A DNA stretch of 64,000 bases from the NCBI GenBank assembly GCA_963724735.1, contig CAVRVX010000041.1, positions 12,877 to 76,876 of the forward strand, given 5' to 3'. Shown here piece after piece: positions 1 to 7,847 of the stretch. Position 1 is the first letter of the stretch. The number at the start of each line of letters is the position of its first letter. The position numbers and the translations under genes are program-made. The notes beneath the pieces were generated by a model. The model saw nothing but the letters and a program-made list of their open reading frames with translations. It made no database searches and was not told the origin of the DNA. The DNA comes from Rhodoplanes sp963724735 (lineage in GTDB: Bacteria > Pseudomonadota > Alphaproteobacteria > Rhizobiales > Xanthobacteraceae).

Positions 1-483
1 ACCCTGTTTGCTGCGCTCCTCGGACGTGCCGGCATGGCCTCGCTGCGACCTTTGCTAATTCTACAGTTTTTGCTGCTTTCCGGATGTTTCCTTCTCTGCG
101 TCGCCAGCGGCGCGCCGATTGATCCAACCGACGGAAAAGCCTTGACCGCCGGAATGCTGGCCGTGTCCGGAATGGCTGTACAGAATGCCATCGTGCAGGT
201 TTCGATAAAGGGTATGCCTTCGACTGCCGTGATGACCACGAACGTCAGCCGCTTCGTTGCGGACTTCATTGCGGTCCTCACCGAGCGCAATCGGGATTTG
301 GCTGCAAAGGCTGCTGCGCGCGCAAAGCACACCGCGCCGGCGATTGTTGGCTTTGCGGTCGGCTGCGGTCTTGGGGCAGGCTGCGAAATTATCATAGGGC
401 TGTGGGCTTTGGCGCTACCGACCGGTTTGGCGTTCCTTGCGCTCGTGATCGGGTTGGCGACCAAGTTGGAGGAACGACCTTGA
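1..483 (+). CDS. DUF1275 (YoaK-type) membrane protein, 3' part
   Basis: The reading frame is open from base 1, so the gene starts left of the window and only its C-terminal part is present (about 160 residues; the family is usually 210-250). Hydrophobic stretches alternate with the conserved segments SGAPIDPTDGKAL and NVSRFVADF, and the end is very hydrophobic (GLWALALPTGLAFLALVIG). This fits DUF1275, a family of multi-pass inner-membrane proteins of unknown role. The stop (481-483) overlaps the TTG start of the following lactate dehydrogenase remnant, suggesting they were once co-transcribed. The first ATG in the window (34) is probably internal. Confidence 0.7.
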   Translation, partial: TLFAALLGRAGMASLRPLLILQFLLLSGCFLLCVASGAPIDPTDGKALTAGMLAVSGMAVQNAIVQVSIKGMPSTAVMTTNVSRFVADFIAVLTERNRDLAAKAAARAKHTAPAIVGFAVGCGLGAGCEIIIGLWALALPTGLAFLALVIGLATKLEERP

Positions 484-930
484 AAACAGCCGTATTCAGC
501 ACAAGAGAATACGACCGTCAGTTCCTGGATGAGGCGAACAGGAAATTCAAGCATGAGCTGATTTATCACGCAGAGAGTCTGCACCGTGCGACCGCGACGG
601 TGGCAGCAGGGTCCTGCAGTTTCGTGGACGATCAGCTCGATGGCCCCACGCTCGCCGTGCTTGCCGCGGGCGGCACCCGATTGATTGCGCTAAGGTCTGC
701 CGGATTCAACAATGTCGATCTGGCGAGTGCCGAAAAGCTCAAGATGACGGTTATGCGGTGCCGGCCTACTCCCCCGAGGCCGTTGCCTGCGGTTGCCTGG
801 TGGGCTGGTTGGCTTCAACTTTAGCCGGCAAGACCGTTGAAATCGTAGGTACGGGCAAAATCGGAACGGCGTTGGCACATATCATGAAGGGCTTCGGTTG
901 CAGACTGGTCGGATACGACATGCGAAACTC
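480..930 (+). pseudogene. ldhA: D-lactate / D-2-hydroxyacid dehydrogenase, broken
   Basis: A TTG at 480 begins KTAVFSTREYDRQFLDEAN, a close match to the N-terminus of fermentative D-lactate dehydrogenase (pyruvate to D-lactate with NADH). The first frame runs to about 755. The match (PAYSPEAVA) then resumes one frame over from 758. The segment that should follow (the EHAVAL... region) is missing, but the Rossmann glycine motif is still readable (GKTVEIVGTGKIGTALAH). Homology stops near 930, where the sequence meets the antisense end of a DUF2274 gene. The copy therefore has a frameshift, an internal deletion and no C-terminal half with the catalytic Arg/Glu/His, and cannot be active. The enzyme family call is firm; ldhA rather than another 2-hydroxyacid dehydrogenase is likely. 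Confidence 0.65.
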
Positions 931-1116
931 GGCGTCGCTGTTGAGGAACGCGTTCAGCATGTAAGGCACAAGTTCGGCCGGCTCCTCGCGCACCCCATAG
1001 GTCTCGGCATAGAGATCGGCGTAATCGCGCAAACGCGCCGCGAGGTCGGGCGGCAGCGTGACCTGCATCTTGACCGGAACGCGGTGGGGTAGTCTCGCGA
1101 GCTTCACCTTCTTCAT
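925..1116 (-). pseudogene. DUF2274 conjugation-associated protein, 3'-truncated
   Basis: The N-terminus MKKVKLARLPHRVPVKMQV, followed by LPPDLAARLRDYADLYAE and a region ending LNAFLNSDAEF, matches DUF2274. These are small ribbon-helix-helix-like proteins encoded directly after trbI in integrative conjugative elements and plasmids of alphaproteobacteria. A GGGAGG sequence precedes the ATG, which overlaps the stop of the upstream trbI remnant (ATGA), as in intact trb operons. Homology ends around 925, where the sequence becomes the antisense of the lactate dehydrogenase remnant; the frame then runs on to 766 through unrelated DNA. About 64 genuine residues remain. Confidence 0.6.
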
Positions 1117-1190
1117 TTTCGCCTCCCGGCGTGCGTCTCGCGATAGGGCTTGAGAAGCAGGTCTTTCGCGACGATGACCCGGACCGGCCA
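1113..1190 (-). pseudogene. trbI: TrbI (VirB10-like) extreme C-terminus
   Basis: The last 25 codons before the DUF2274 start read WPVRVIVAKDLLLKPY followed by a short polar tail. The PVRVIV.KDL.LKPY ending is characteristic of TrbI, the VirB10-like outer-membrane-spanning subunit of Trb-type conjugative systems. Everything upstream of this tail has been replaced by part of an MFS transporter. Together with the adjacent DUF2274 gene it marks a deleted conjugative element. The piece is short, so the call rests on the motif plus the diagnostic neighbour. Confidence 0.55.
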
Positions 1191-2025
1191 GCCGAAGACC
1201 CAGCCGATTGCTACCGCCGCTGCGCGATCAACCGCTGGCGTATAACCCACATGCAGTCTGAGGAACGACAGAGCTGGCACCGACCGTGGTGGGCAGGAAG
1301 AGCAAGCCGCCGCACAACCCGCAGAGATATGACTGCGGGTTCGTCAAGACCGTCTTGTACGGCGCAAACGTGGTCCAGATACTCGCGTTTGAGGCTTGGG
1401 ATAGATCTTCACGCGGCGTAGCGACGAACATCGCGACCGCGATAAACAACGTGACGACGCCCGCATAAACCCAGAATTGCTGCCACGCGAGTGGTCCATG
1501 AATCAGGGGAGCGACGACGAATTGGCCGGCGGCGCCGCCGAGCATGCCGAGGCATTGGGTAATTCCGACAGCGGTGGCGAGATAACGCGCCGGAAGACCA
1601 CGGGACGCAAGATAAACCGCTGCGACGAACGCGAAGGCGGCACCGGCGCCCTGCAGAAACCGCCCCACGCCTGCGATCCAGCCCACGTTCACGGCGAACA
1701 TCGCGGTGCCTATGGCAAGGATCACCACGCCGGCCGGTATCGTGTATTTCGCACCCCAGCGGTCGACCGATGCGCCCGCGACAATCGCGAACCCCGCGTA
1801 GGAATAATAATAAAGCCCGATCAACGAACTCAGGCCCACCGTGTTCAGGCCGAACGCAGTCGTGAGCTCGGGCAGCATGACACTCGGTGCCGAGCGCACC
1901 GCGTACTCCATGAAGTAGAATAGCAGGCAGAAAAGCCAGGCGATGATGAAAGCCGTATTGAAGGTACTCGCTGCTGCCCGCTTGGCTCCGCTGCTAGGCA
2001 TCGCTTGTGTAGACATGGGAAGCAT
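1191..2025 (-). pseudogene. MFS transporter, N-terminal half only
   Basis: The translation has about six membrane segments and the MFS loop motif GASVDRWGAKY after the second helix, matching the first half of a major facilitator permease (usual length about 430 residues). The frame ends at 1228 after 265 residues. A second frame just beyond can be read as more MFS sequence (ending near WVFG) before it switches to the trbI tail, so there is both a frameshift and a deletion junction. It follows poxB by about 75 bases in the same orientation and was probably its operon partner, perhaps moving a monocarboxylate (inference). Starts at 2025 or 2016 are both possible. Confidence 0.65.
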
Positions 2026-2099
2026 CTCAATTTCTATAAGGAGTGATCATCCTAGGCACTGAACACGGCGAGCTTTTCGCAATGCAGAGCCGTCCCTTA

Positions 2100-3836
2100 T
2101 CAGCGCCAGAGGTTCGTCTTCGCGAGATCGATGATCTCGTCGCCGCGACCGCTCATGATCGCCTTCACCATGAAGAGCGTAAAGCCTTTCGCCATTTCGA
2201 ACGTGATGGACGGCGGCATGGCAAGCTCTGACCGGTTCACGACAGCATCAATCAGGACCGGGCCGTCGTGCGTGAGCGCTGCGGCAATACCAGGCTCGAC
2301 ATCGGCGGGGTCCTCCAGGCGCACGCCGTAGATGCCCACGGCTTTCGCCATGGCCGCGAAATTCGGGTTCTGGAAGTCCACTCCGAAATCGATGAAGCCG
2401 GTGGACTTTTGCTCCAGCTCGACGAAGCCGAGCGTGCCGTTGTTGAACACCACCACTTTCACCGGAAGCTTGTATTGGGTGAGCGTGAGAAAATCGCCCA
2501 TGAGCATCGAGAAGCCGCCGTCGCCCGACAGCGAGATTACCTGGCGGCCGGGAAAGGCGGCCTGGACGCCAATTCCCTGAGCCATCGCGTTGGCCATCGA
2601 GCCGTGCCAGAATGAGCCCAAGAGCCGCCGTTTGCCGTTCATCGCGAGATAGCGTGCCGCCCATACCGTCGGCAGGCCCACGTCGCAGGTGAAGACGGCA
2701 TCCGCTGCCGCCAGATCGCTGATCGCCTTGGCGATCTGCTGCGGATGTATGAGCCGCTTGCCGGGCGTGCCCTTGGCGAGATCGTCGAGCTCCTTGCGCG
2801 CCTTGGCATAATGCTGCTGCGCCTGGGCGAGATGCGCGTCGTCGCGCTTCTGCTTGAGCAACGGCAGCAGCGCCGCCAGCGTCGCGCGCACGTCACCGAC
2901 GACGCCGAAATCGACGGGAACGCGGCGGCCTATGTTCTCCGCCCGCAGATCGACCTGGGCGATGCGGACATCGTTTCCCTCTGGATAGAATTGGCGATAG
3001 GGGAAGTCGGTCCCGAGCATCAGCAGCACGTCGCAGGCTCGCATCGCGTAGTAGCCGGACGAGAAGCCGATGAGCCCAGTCATGCCGACGTCATAGGGAT
3101 TGTCCCACTCGACATGCTCCTTGCCGCGGAGCGCGTGCACCATCGGTGCCTTGAGGCGCTCGCCCAGCGCGATGAGCTCATCGTGCGCGCCCTGGCACCC
3201 CGAGCCGCAGAGGATGGTGATGCGGTCATCGCCGTTGAGCAGCGCGGCAAGGCGATCGAGTTCCTGCCGGGAGGGCGTAACGACGGGCGGGTGGGGCAGC
3301 AGCCCGTCTGCCTTGACAGGCGGTGCGTCCAATGCCGGCTGCAACGCCACGTCGCCCGGGATCACTATGACTGACACGCCGCGTTTGCCGACCGCTTCGC
3401 GGATGGCGACCTCGAGCATTCGAGGCATTTGCTTAGCCGCCGACACGAACTCGCAGTAATGGCTGCACTCCTGAAAAAGCGCCTGGGGGTGCGTCTCCTG
3501 AAAATAGCCGCTTCCGATCTCCGGCGACGGAATGTGCGCGGCAATCGCGAGCACCGGGACACGCGAACGGTGGCAATCAAATAAACCGTTGATGAGGTGC
3601 AGATTGCCCGGCCCGCAGCTCCCCGCACAAACGGCGAGTTCTCCCGTCAGATGCGCCTCGGCGCCGGCCGCGAACGCGGCGACTTCCTCGTGTCTGACGT
3701 GGATCCACTCGATCTTTCCCTGGCGCCGTATGGCGTCAGTCAGCCCATTGAGGCTATCACCGACGATGCCGTAGATGCGCTTGACCCCTGCCGCGGCTAG
3801 GATCTCAACGAACTGCTCAGCAACTGTCTTCGTCAT
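2100..3836 (-). CDS. poxB: pyruvate:ubiquinone oxidoreductase (pyruvate oxidase)
   Basis: The 578-residue ThDP enzyme is colinear with E. coli PoxB (572 residues) over its whole length. It should oxidatively decarboxylate pyruvate to acetate and CO2 and pass electrons to ubiquinone at the membrane. Visible features are the catalytic glutamate region RHEEVAAF (E50/E51), the segment CAGSCGPGNLHLINGLFDCH, the FAD/middle domain (about 190-330), and the ThDP/Mg motif GDGGFSMLMGDF...NN (438-466). The C-terminus (FEMAKGFTLFMVKAIMSGRG) is the amphipathic region that in PoxB controls membrane binding. The gene is intact and was probably transcribed with the MFS gene behind it. A paralogue lies at 13131-14849. 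Confidence 0.9.
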   Translation of the reverse strand: MTKTVAEQFVEILAAAGVKRIYGIVGDSLNGLTDAIRRQGKIEWIHVRHEEVAAFAAGAEAHLTGELAVCAGSCGPGNLHLINGLFDCHRSRVPVLAIAAHIPSPEIGSGYFQETHPQALFQECSHYCEFVSAAKQMPRMLEVAIREAVGKRGVSVIVIPGDVALQPALDAPPVKADGLLPHPPVVTPSRQELDRLAALLNGDDRITILCGSGCQGAHDELIALGERLKAPMVHALRGKEHVEWDNPYDVGMTGLIGFSSGYYAMRACDVLLMLGTDFPYRQFYPEGNDVRIAQVDLRAENIGRRVPVDFGVVGDVRATLAALLPLLKQKRDDAHLAQAQQHYAKARKELDDLAKGTPGKRLIHPQQIAKAISDLAAADAVFTCDVGLPTVWAARYLAMNGKRRLLGSFWHGSMANAMAQGIGVQAAFPGRQVISLSGDGGFSMLMGDFLTLTQYKLPVKVVVFNNGTLGFVELEQKSTGFIDFGVDFQNPNFAAMAKAVGIYGVRLEDPADVEPGIAAALTHDGPVLIDAVVNRSELAMPPSITFEMAKGFTLFMVKAIMSGRGDEIIDLAKTNLWR

Positions 3837-3977
3837 TGTGTTCTCTATCTAGTCTTGCCAGATGTGTGCCGCAGCCGGCGTGTGTCCAATGCCCCCGGGG
3901 TGGAGACGAGAGTCGGCCGCTCTCCCGCCCCTACTTGGTGTCGGAAGTAACGCCTCTCTTCACCGCGCGGGGGGCGA

Positions 3978-4128
3978 GATGAACGGCGGGATCTCCACTT
4001 CCTTTTGTTCCGGAAATGACGCGAAGCCGTCGTCGATTTGAGTTTGCACCTTCATGCCGCGTCCTGCGTCAACCACCAACGCCGGGACCTCGCGCTCCCA
4101 GCGCTGGGGAGTTCTGCTCTCGTGTCCG
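3978..4128. repeat. repeat A, copy 1 (about 150 bp)
   Basis: This stretch recurs in the same orientation at 15280-15428 with scattered substitutions and small indels; the best-kept block spells gacctcgcgctcccagcgct. On the minus strand copy 1 is open (3960-4187, 75 codons) and shares the peptide QRWEREVPAL with copy 2, where the frame is broken. It may be a remnant of a small unrecognised gene that was duplicated with the neighbouring poxB. The 3837-4229 interval holds no other gene I can support. Confidence 0.6.
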
Positions 4129-4229
4129 CGGAGGGGCCGTTGGCGGCCCATGGCGACGTCGAAATACGATACGTCAAGCATGGTCATCGTTGGCTCTCCA
4201 CGTTAGCGGTTCATTTGCGCAATCGGTCT

Positions 4230-4424
4230 CTAGCTCCTGCCAATCGCGCTCAGGATGCGCTTGCAAGCTTCCTGGCCACGATCCCACGCCCGCGCTTCCG
4301 CCCTCATCGAGCGTACAGTATCGTATGGGTTGTGGTGGAGCCCATGACGGCAGTCGATGAAACCTTCCCAAAAGGCCTCATACTCTTGCCCGAGTGTCGA
4401 AAGCATAGGAGCCGTTTTTCGCAT
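4230..4424 (-). CDS. small Rmf/CrpP-like protein
   Basis: The 64-residue product contains EAFWEGFIDCRHG, then NPYDTVR and AWDRGQEACKRI. This spacing of a glycine/aromatic helix, an NPY turn and a (A)W..G motif resembles ribosome modulation factor and CrpP-like small proteins; in Rmf the fold binds ribosomes in stationary phase. The start is supported by GAGGA six bases upstream of the ATG at 4424. It lies in a cluster of small minus-strand genes after 4781. The function is inferred from the motif only, and a generic Rmf-fold hypothetical is the safer name. Confidence 0.5.
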   Translation of the reverse strand: MRKTAPMLSTLGQEYEAFWEGFIDCRHGLHHNPYDTVRSMRAEARAWDRGQEACKRILSAIGRS

Positions 4425-4528
4425 CCAAGTTCCTCGTTTAGATAAAGATTGTTGGATCGCATCTCGTAATCTCGGTTCGTAGCAATCCGCCGCTGTTTCA
4501 GTCCGCGTTTCGTTTTACTTGCCCCCAT
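4425..4528 (-). pseudogene. DUF3606-like small protein remnant
   Basis: The frame from the ATG at 4528 starts KTKRGLKQRR and continues RDYEMRSNN, which recalls the beginning of DUF3606-type small proteins (KxKRG...QDYEVRY). The usual second helix does not follow; the frame runs into the Rmf-like gene in another register. The ATG overlaps the stop codon of the upstream gene (ATGA). I read this as a decayed N-terminal scrap; the match is weak. Confidence 0.25.
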
Positions 4529-4781
4529 CAGCGATTATTGAGCGCCTCCGCCTCTTGCTCGGCCTCCTGCGTCACCGCCAGGCAGACGAGGAGATCAACA
4601 TAGCTTGGGGTGCCGATCTTGATTCACCGACGCAGCGGCCGCGCTCGGCAGCAGGATATGAGTTCCATTTTTGTTGGAGCCTGTCGTGAGCCTCCTTTTC
4701 GTCTGCGATGCAGGTTTCGCGCTTGTGCGGGAGCGTGAGCCCGAACCCGAACGACATCAATAGAGTTGGATGTATCATCAC
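4528..4781 (-). pseudogene. small cysteine-containing hypothetical protein, one frameshift
   Basis: The first frame (4572-4781) encodes a short hydrophobic leader, then CIADEKEAHDRLQQKW and AAERGRCVGESR. A shift at about 4630 gives GTPSYVDLLVCLAV followed by an acidic tail and a TGA at 4528-4530. The order CxxDE...W...RC...GTPSYVELLTCLE is familiar from small secreted proteins common in Bradyrhizobium-type genomes, so the second frame is the true continuation. A single indel separates the parts. No function is known for the family. Confidence 0.5.
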
Positions 4782-4814
4782 TCGTCTTCGCTGTTGTCTT
4801 GCCAGCCGCCGCCG

Positions 4815-5048
4815 CTATTCCATCTGCCCCTTATCGGCCATGCAGGCCCGGTAAATATCGATCTCAAGATTTCCGTAAGTAGTCTGGATGTATGGTCTGG
4901 CACGGGCGTTACAGGCCTGGATAGCGGCCGCACGCGCCGCATCCATGGGGTCGGCTCGGTGATTCGGACGCGCGACTACGGGCGAGGCTATCGAAAGCGC
5001 CGCCAACCCCAGGAAGAGCATTAGCATATGTTTTATCACGACTTTCAT
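4815..5048 (-). CDS. small secreted hypothetical protein
   Basis: The product of about 77 residues has an N-terminal signal sequence (MKVVIKHMLMLFLGLAAL, cleavage probably near PVVARP). The mature part has two cysteines in the pattern IQACNARA...IYRACMADKGQ. Proteins of this shape are frequent and uncharacterised in Bradyrhizobiaceae. The ATG at 5048 has AAGGG at a sensible distance; the ATG at 5057 sits directly on that sequence and is less likely. A signal-peptide remnant of a paralogue lies at 14870-15017, beside the second poxB-like gene. Confidence 0.6.
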   Translation of the reverse strand: MKVVIKHMLMLFLGLAALSIASPVVARPNHRADPMDAARAAAIQACNARARPYIQTTYGNLEIDIYRACMADKGQME

Positions 5049-5083
5049 GACCAGCATCCCTTGTTTCAGGCCAAAGTTAATCC

Positions 5084-5620
5084 CTAGTCGGACCGGCGCA
5101 GCGAGCTACTGATCCGCGTGACAATCGCATCCCATTGCCGCTCTTCCTCCCTCGGATAAGCGAGATAGATGCAATAGGCGGGGCCTTTCATCCCAGACGG
5201 GAAATTGCAGCGGCTGTAATAGGTCAGATCGTCGTTCACGCCTGAGATGGCGAAAAAGCGGTTTGTCACGCGATTGTAGTCGAGCTGACCGCGCGGCGCG
5301 GTCAGATAGGCGCGCAGGAAGCTCGCCGGCGAGTGCCGCGCCTCGTTGTCTTCGACATAAACCATCAACAAGGCGCGGTCGTCGGCAGATCGCAGGACGC
5401 GGCCGTTTCCCCGTGGCGGCACGCCCGCATCGATCGAGAATACATTTTCGGGATAGTCCACCGTCATGCCCGACACATCGGAGAACACGGTCCAATGCGG
5501 AGCGTCGATGCCCGCAGTTACAGTGCTCTCCTGCGCGCGGCCGGCGCCGGACCAGGCCAGAATCGCGAGGGCGACCATGGCCGTAATAAATCCATTCCGT
5601 CTTGTCGGTTCGGCTTGCAT
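5084..5620 (-). CDS. secreted hypothetical protein
   Basis: From the ATG at 5620 the protein has 178 residues with a classical signal peptide (RRN, then a hydrophobic stretch, cleaved near GRAQES). The mature domain contains VFSDVSGMTVDYPENVFS and ends PREEERQWDAIVTRISSSL. This mixed alpha/beta layout, with a C-terminal helix after YxxP, is typical of small periplasmic proteins that I cannot assign to a family. An alternative ATG at 5701 has AGGAG eleven bases upstream but would bury the signal peptide behind 27 residues. It lies between the two parts of the duplicated poxB neighbourhood. Confidence 0.55.
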   Translation of the reverse strand: MQAEPTRRNGFITAMVALAILAWSGAGRAQESTVTAGIDAPHWTVFSDVSGMTVDYPENVFSIDAGVPPRGNGRVLRSADDRALLMVYVEDNEARHSPASFLRAYLTAPRGQLDYNRVTNRFFAISGVNDDLTYYSRCNFPSGMKGPAYCIYLAYPREEERQWDAIVTRISSSLRRSD

Positions 5621-5752
5621 CCCACCAATTCCGGCCATGCCATGCCAATGCGAGCATTGTTTTGTGTGAACATCCATCATGATGTGGGTACACAACTTCA
5701 TGAGGCTCTCGGCTCCTTTCGCGTGCAGCGGATCGTGAGCGACCGGCGTCGT

Positions 5753-6025
5753 AGGTGGCAAGTTTCAAAGCGGGCGTCACTGAACTGCTCCTCTCCGTGA
5801 AGCGCGGATCGCAATCGTGGTGAGCCGCAATTTGATGATTTGGAATGCCGCGATCTATTGCACGCTGGTCGTGCGAGATAGCCTTATTGTTTCGCTGCCC
5901 TGAACGTTGGTTTACAAACCGTGCGGGATGGAAAGGGTGGAGAGCATGACGACACCCTCCTGTGATTTGAAGTGCCTGGGGGCGATAAGCTTGCGGTGAC
6001 CGAGGTAGCACCTGTGGTCACACTG
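5753..6025. repeat. repeat B, copy 1 (about 270 bp)
   Basis: This block recurs at 15702-15977 in the same orientation at roughly 95 percent identity by eye. It includes the 17-mer tgaacgttggtttacaa, here at 5903 and again just past the copy at about 6029, so copy 1 is flanked by a 125-base-spaced short direct repeat. No convincing reading frame is shared by both copies. It may be a non-coding duplicated segment, a regulatory region or a decayed mobile unit. Confidence 0.65.
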
Positions 6026-6192
6026 CGCTGAACGTTGGTTTACAAGCCGCAGCGAAAACGCTGGCCTCAAGGACGGAGGGGCGGATCGAGAGGATGAAGG
6101 ACGTTATAACCGAGCCGCCGGACCATCAGCACAGCACAGCGGGCAGTTTCGTCGTGTGAGACGTAAGGAAGACTGATACGTCGGTTCAGGAG

Positions 6193-6973
6193 TGCTGCGG
6201 CTCCACGGGTACCAGTTTGAGCTTATCCGCCATTCGGCTTAGCTCGGGAAGCGAACGGGCCTTCATCTTGTGCATCAGACGGCTGCGATGCACCTTCACG
6301 GTGGCTTCGGCAATGCCGATATCGCCCGCAATTTGTTTGCTAAGGCGGCCGTGCGCGACCTAAATAATGATCTCGCGCTCCCTGGGGCTCAGCAGCTCGG
6401 AAGCGAACGGGCCTTCATCTTGTGCATCAGACGGCTGCGATGCACCTTCACGGTGGCTTCGGCAATGCCGATATCGCCGGCAATTTGTTTGCTAAGGCGG
6501 CCGTGCGCGACCTGAATCATGATCTCGCGCTCCCTGGGGCTCAGCGACTCGAAGCGTTCCCTGAGGGCGGCCAAAGCTTTTTCATTCTCCCGCCGAGCGC
6601 GATCGCGAGAGAGGCCGAGCTGAATGGCGTCGAGGAGCTCCTGATCACGGAACGGCTTCGTAAGGAACTCAATGGCACCACCCTTCATTGCTTGCACCGA
6701 CATCGGGATATCGCCGTGCCCTGTGATGAAGATGATTGGGAGTTCCCTGTTCGCCGCGGCGAGCTCGCGCTGAAGATCAAGACCGCTCTGCCCCGGCAGC
6801 CTGACGTCGAGGACCAGGCAGGTGGGGCCATCCGGCGGATCGGACTTGAGAAAGTCGGAAATGGACGCAAATAGCTGAGCATCCAGGCCGAGCGATCGCA
6901 ACAGACGCCCAACCGATGCGCGAAGGTCCGGATCGTCATCGATGACCAAGACGGTGGAGTTTGCGTCGGGCAT
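6193..6973 (-). CDS. FixJ/NarL-type response regulator with altered C-terminus
   Basis: The 194-residue open frame (6389-6973) has a receiver domain with acidic pocket DDD (12-14), phospho-acceptor D56 (LVLDVRLPG), T84 and K106 (LTKPF). A LuxR-type helix-turn-helix follows (about 135-190: LSPREREIM...IAEATVKVHRSRLMHKM). A 152-base tandem duplication at the 3' end cuts the natural tail: the frame stops after RSLPSC. The lost ending (LPELSRMADKLKLVPVEPQHS-like) survives beyond the second repeat copy, reaching a TGA at 6193. The helix-turn-helix is complete, so DNA binding may persist. It belongs with the neighbouring broken sensor kinase. Confidence 0.75.
6247..6550. repeat. 152-bp tandem duplication inside the regulator gene
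   Basis: Bases from about 6247 to 6398 are repeated at about 6399-6550; for example gcgaacgggc begins at 6251 and again at 6403, exactly 152 apart. The copies differ at a few positions, and the outer copy has acquired a TAA within the helix-turn-helix codons. The unit length is not a multiple of three, so the duplication shifts the frame and truncates the encoded protein. Confidence 0.85.
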
Positions 6974-7319
6974 CGCTCTACACGATTAAAGGACCAAGGA
7001 AATGAGCCTTTGTCTCGGTTCGAAAGTTCTAGCGTGGCCGTGCGGTTCGTAGGCTAGTCCCAATCTGGGGACATGAACAGTCCCATCCTGCGCCATAGGA
7101 CACGTGCATCATAGACCAAGGTTTACGCACGGTGACATTGCTCGGCGGGACTCTTGTCGCGCAGCTTACTTAATTCGGCTCCGGGCATAAGCCAAAGTTT
7201 ACGGGCCACTGGCATTGCACCGGCGGCATTGTTTGCGCAGATTATGGAATTCGCATGCGGACGCGACCATATTGTTTGGTGCCGCCCGCACGGCCGGTTC
7301 GAGCGAACTGTCGGAAGCT
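6974..7319. other. divergent intergenic region
   Basis: These 346 bases separate the leftward FixJ-type regulator from the rightward receiver protein and should hold both promoters. I see no strong sigma-70 pair, clear inverted repeat or additional gene. Confidence 0.4.
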
Positions 7320-7847
7320 ATGTCGAAAGCATCGTTGGTTTCGGTCGTTGAGGATGATCGGTACTTTCGCAAGTCCATGAGAAGGCTCATGAGGTCGCTG
7401 GGCTACAACGTCGAGGCTTTCTCATCGGCAGCCGATTTCCTCGCTTCCCCTCGTCTCATCGAAACGACCTGCTTGATCGCTGACGTCCATATGCCTGCGA
7501 TGACCGGCGTCGAGCTGTACAGACACCTCATCGAGGCAGGGTACACGATTCCGACAATTCTCGTTACTGCCTACCCCGACGACGTTGACCGCGCCCGCGC
7601 CCTGAACGATGGGGTCGTTTGTTACCTTCGTAAGCCGGTTGATGAGCAGCATCTGATACGGTGTCTTCATGCGGCTCTCTCGGACCGAAGAGAATTCGTG
7701 AGCTCCTTGTCCGCGCCGGGCAAGGTGAACCGAAATACGGCCCCGTGTGATGCATTCATGTCTGCCCACAGCCGGCCCCCGTGGGCATCGATGATCGACC
7801 GGCAGATCGACAGTCCCATCCCTACTCCGCTCGACTTCGTGGTGTAG
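7320..7847 (+). CDS. receiver-domain response regulator, 3' end abnormal
   Basis: From the ATG at 7320 the first 120 residues form a CheY/FixJ-type receiver: VSVVEDD near the start, phospho-acceptor in LIADVHMPAMTG, T in LVTAYPD, and K in YLRKPVDE. After about 7680 the frame runs through the antisense of the histidine kinase 3' end, so the last 55 residues are not receiver-like. The kinase has a natural C-terminus, so the regulator gene probably lost its own end in a deletion that brought the two together. There is no output domain. Signalling through phosphotransfer with the neighbouring kinase is the obvious ancestral role. Confidence 0.6.
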   Translation: MSKASLVSVVEDDRYFRKSMRRLMRSLGYNVEAFSSAADFLASPRLIETTCLIADVHMPAMTGVELYRHLIEAGYTIPTILVTAYPDDVDRARALNDGVVCYLRKPVDEQHLIRCLHAALSDRREFVSSLSAPGKVNRNTAPCDAFMSAHSRPPWASMIDRQIDSPIPTPLDFVV

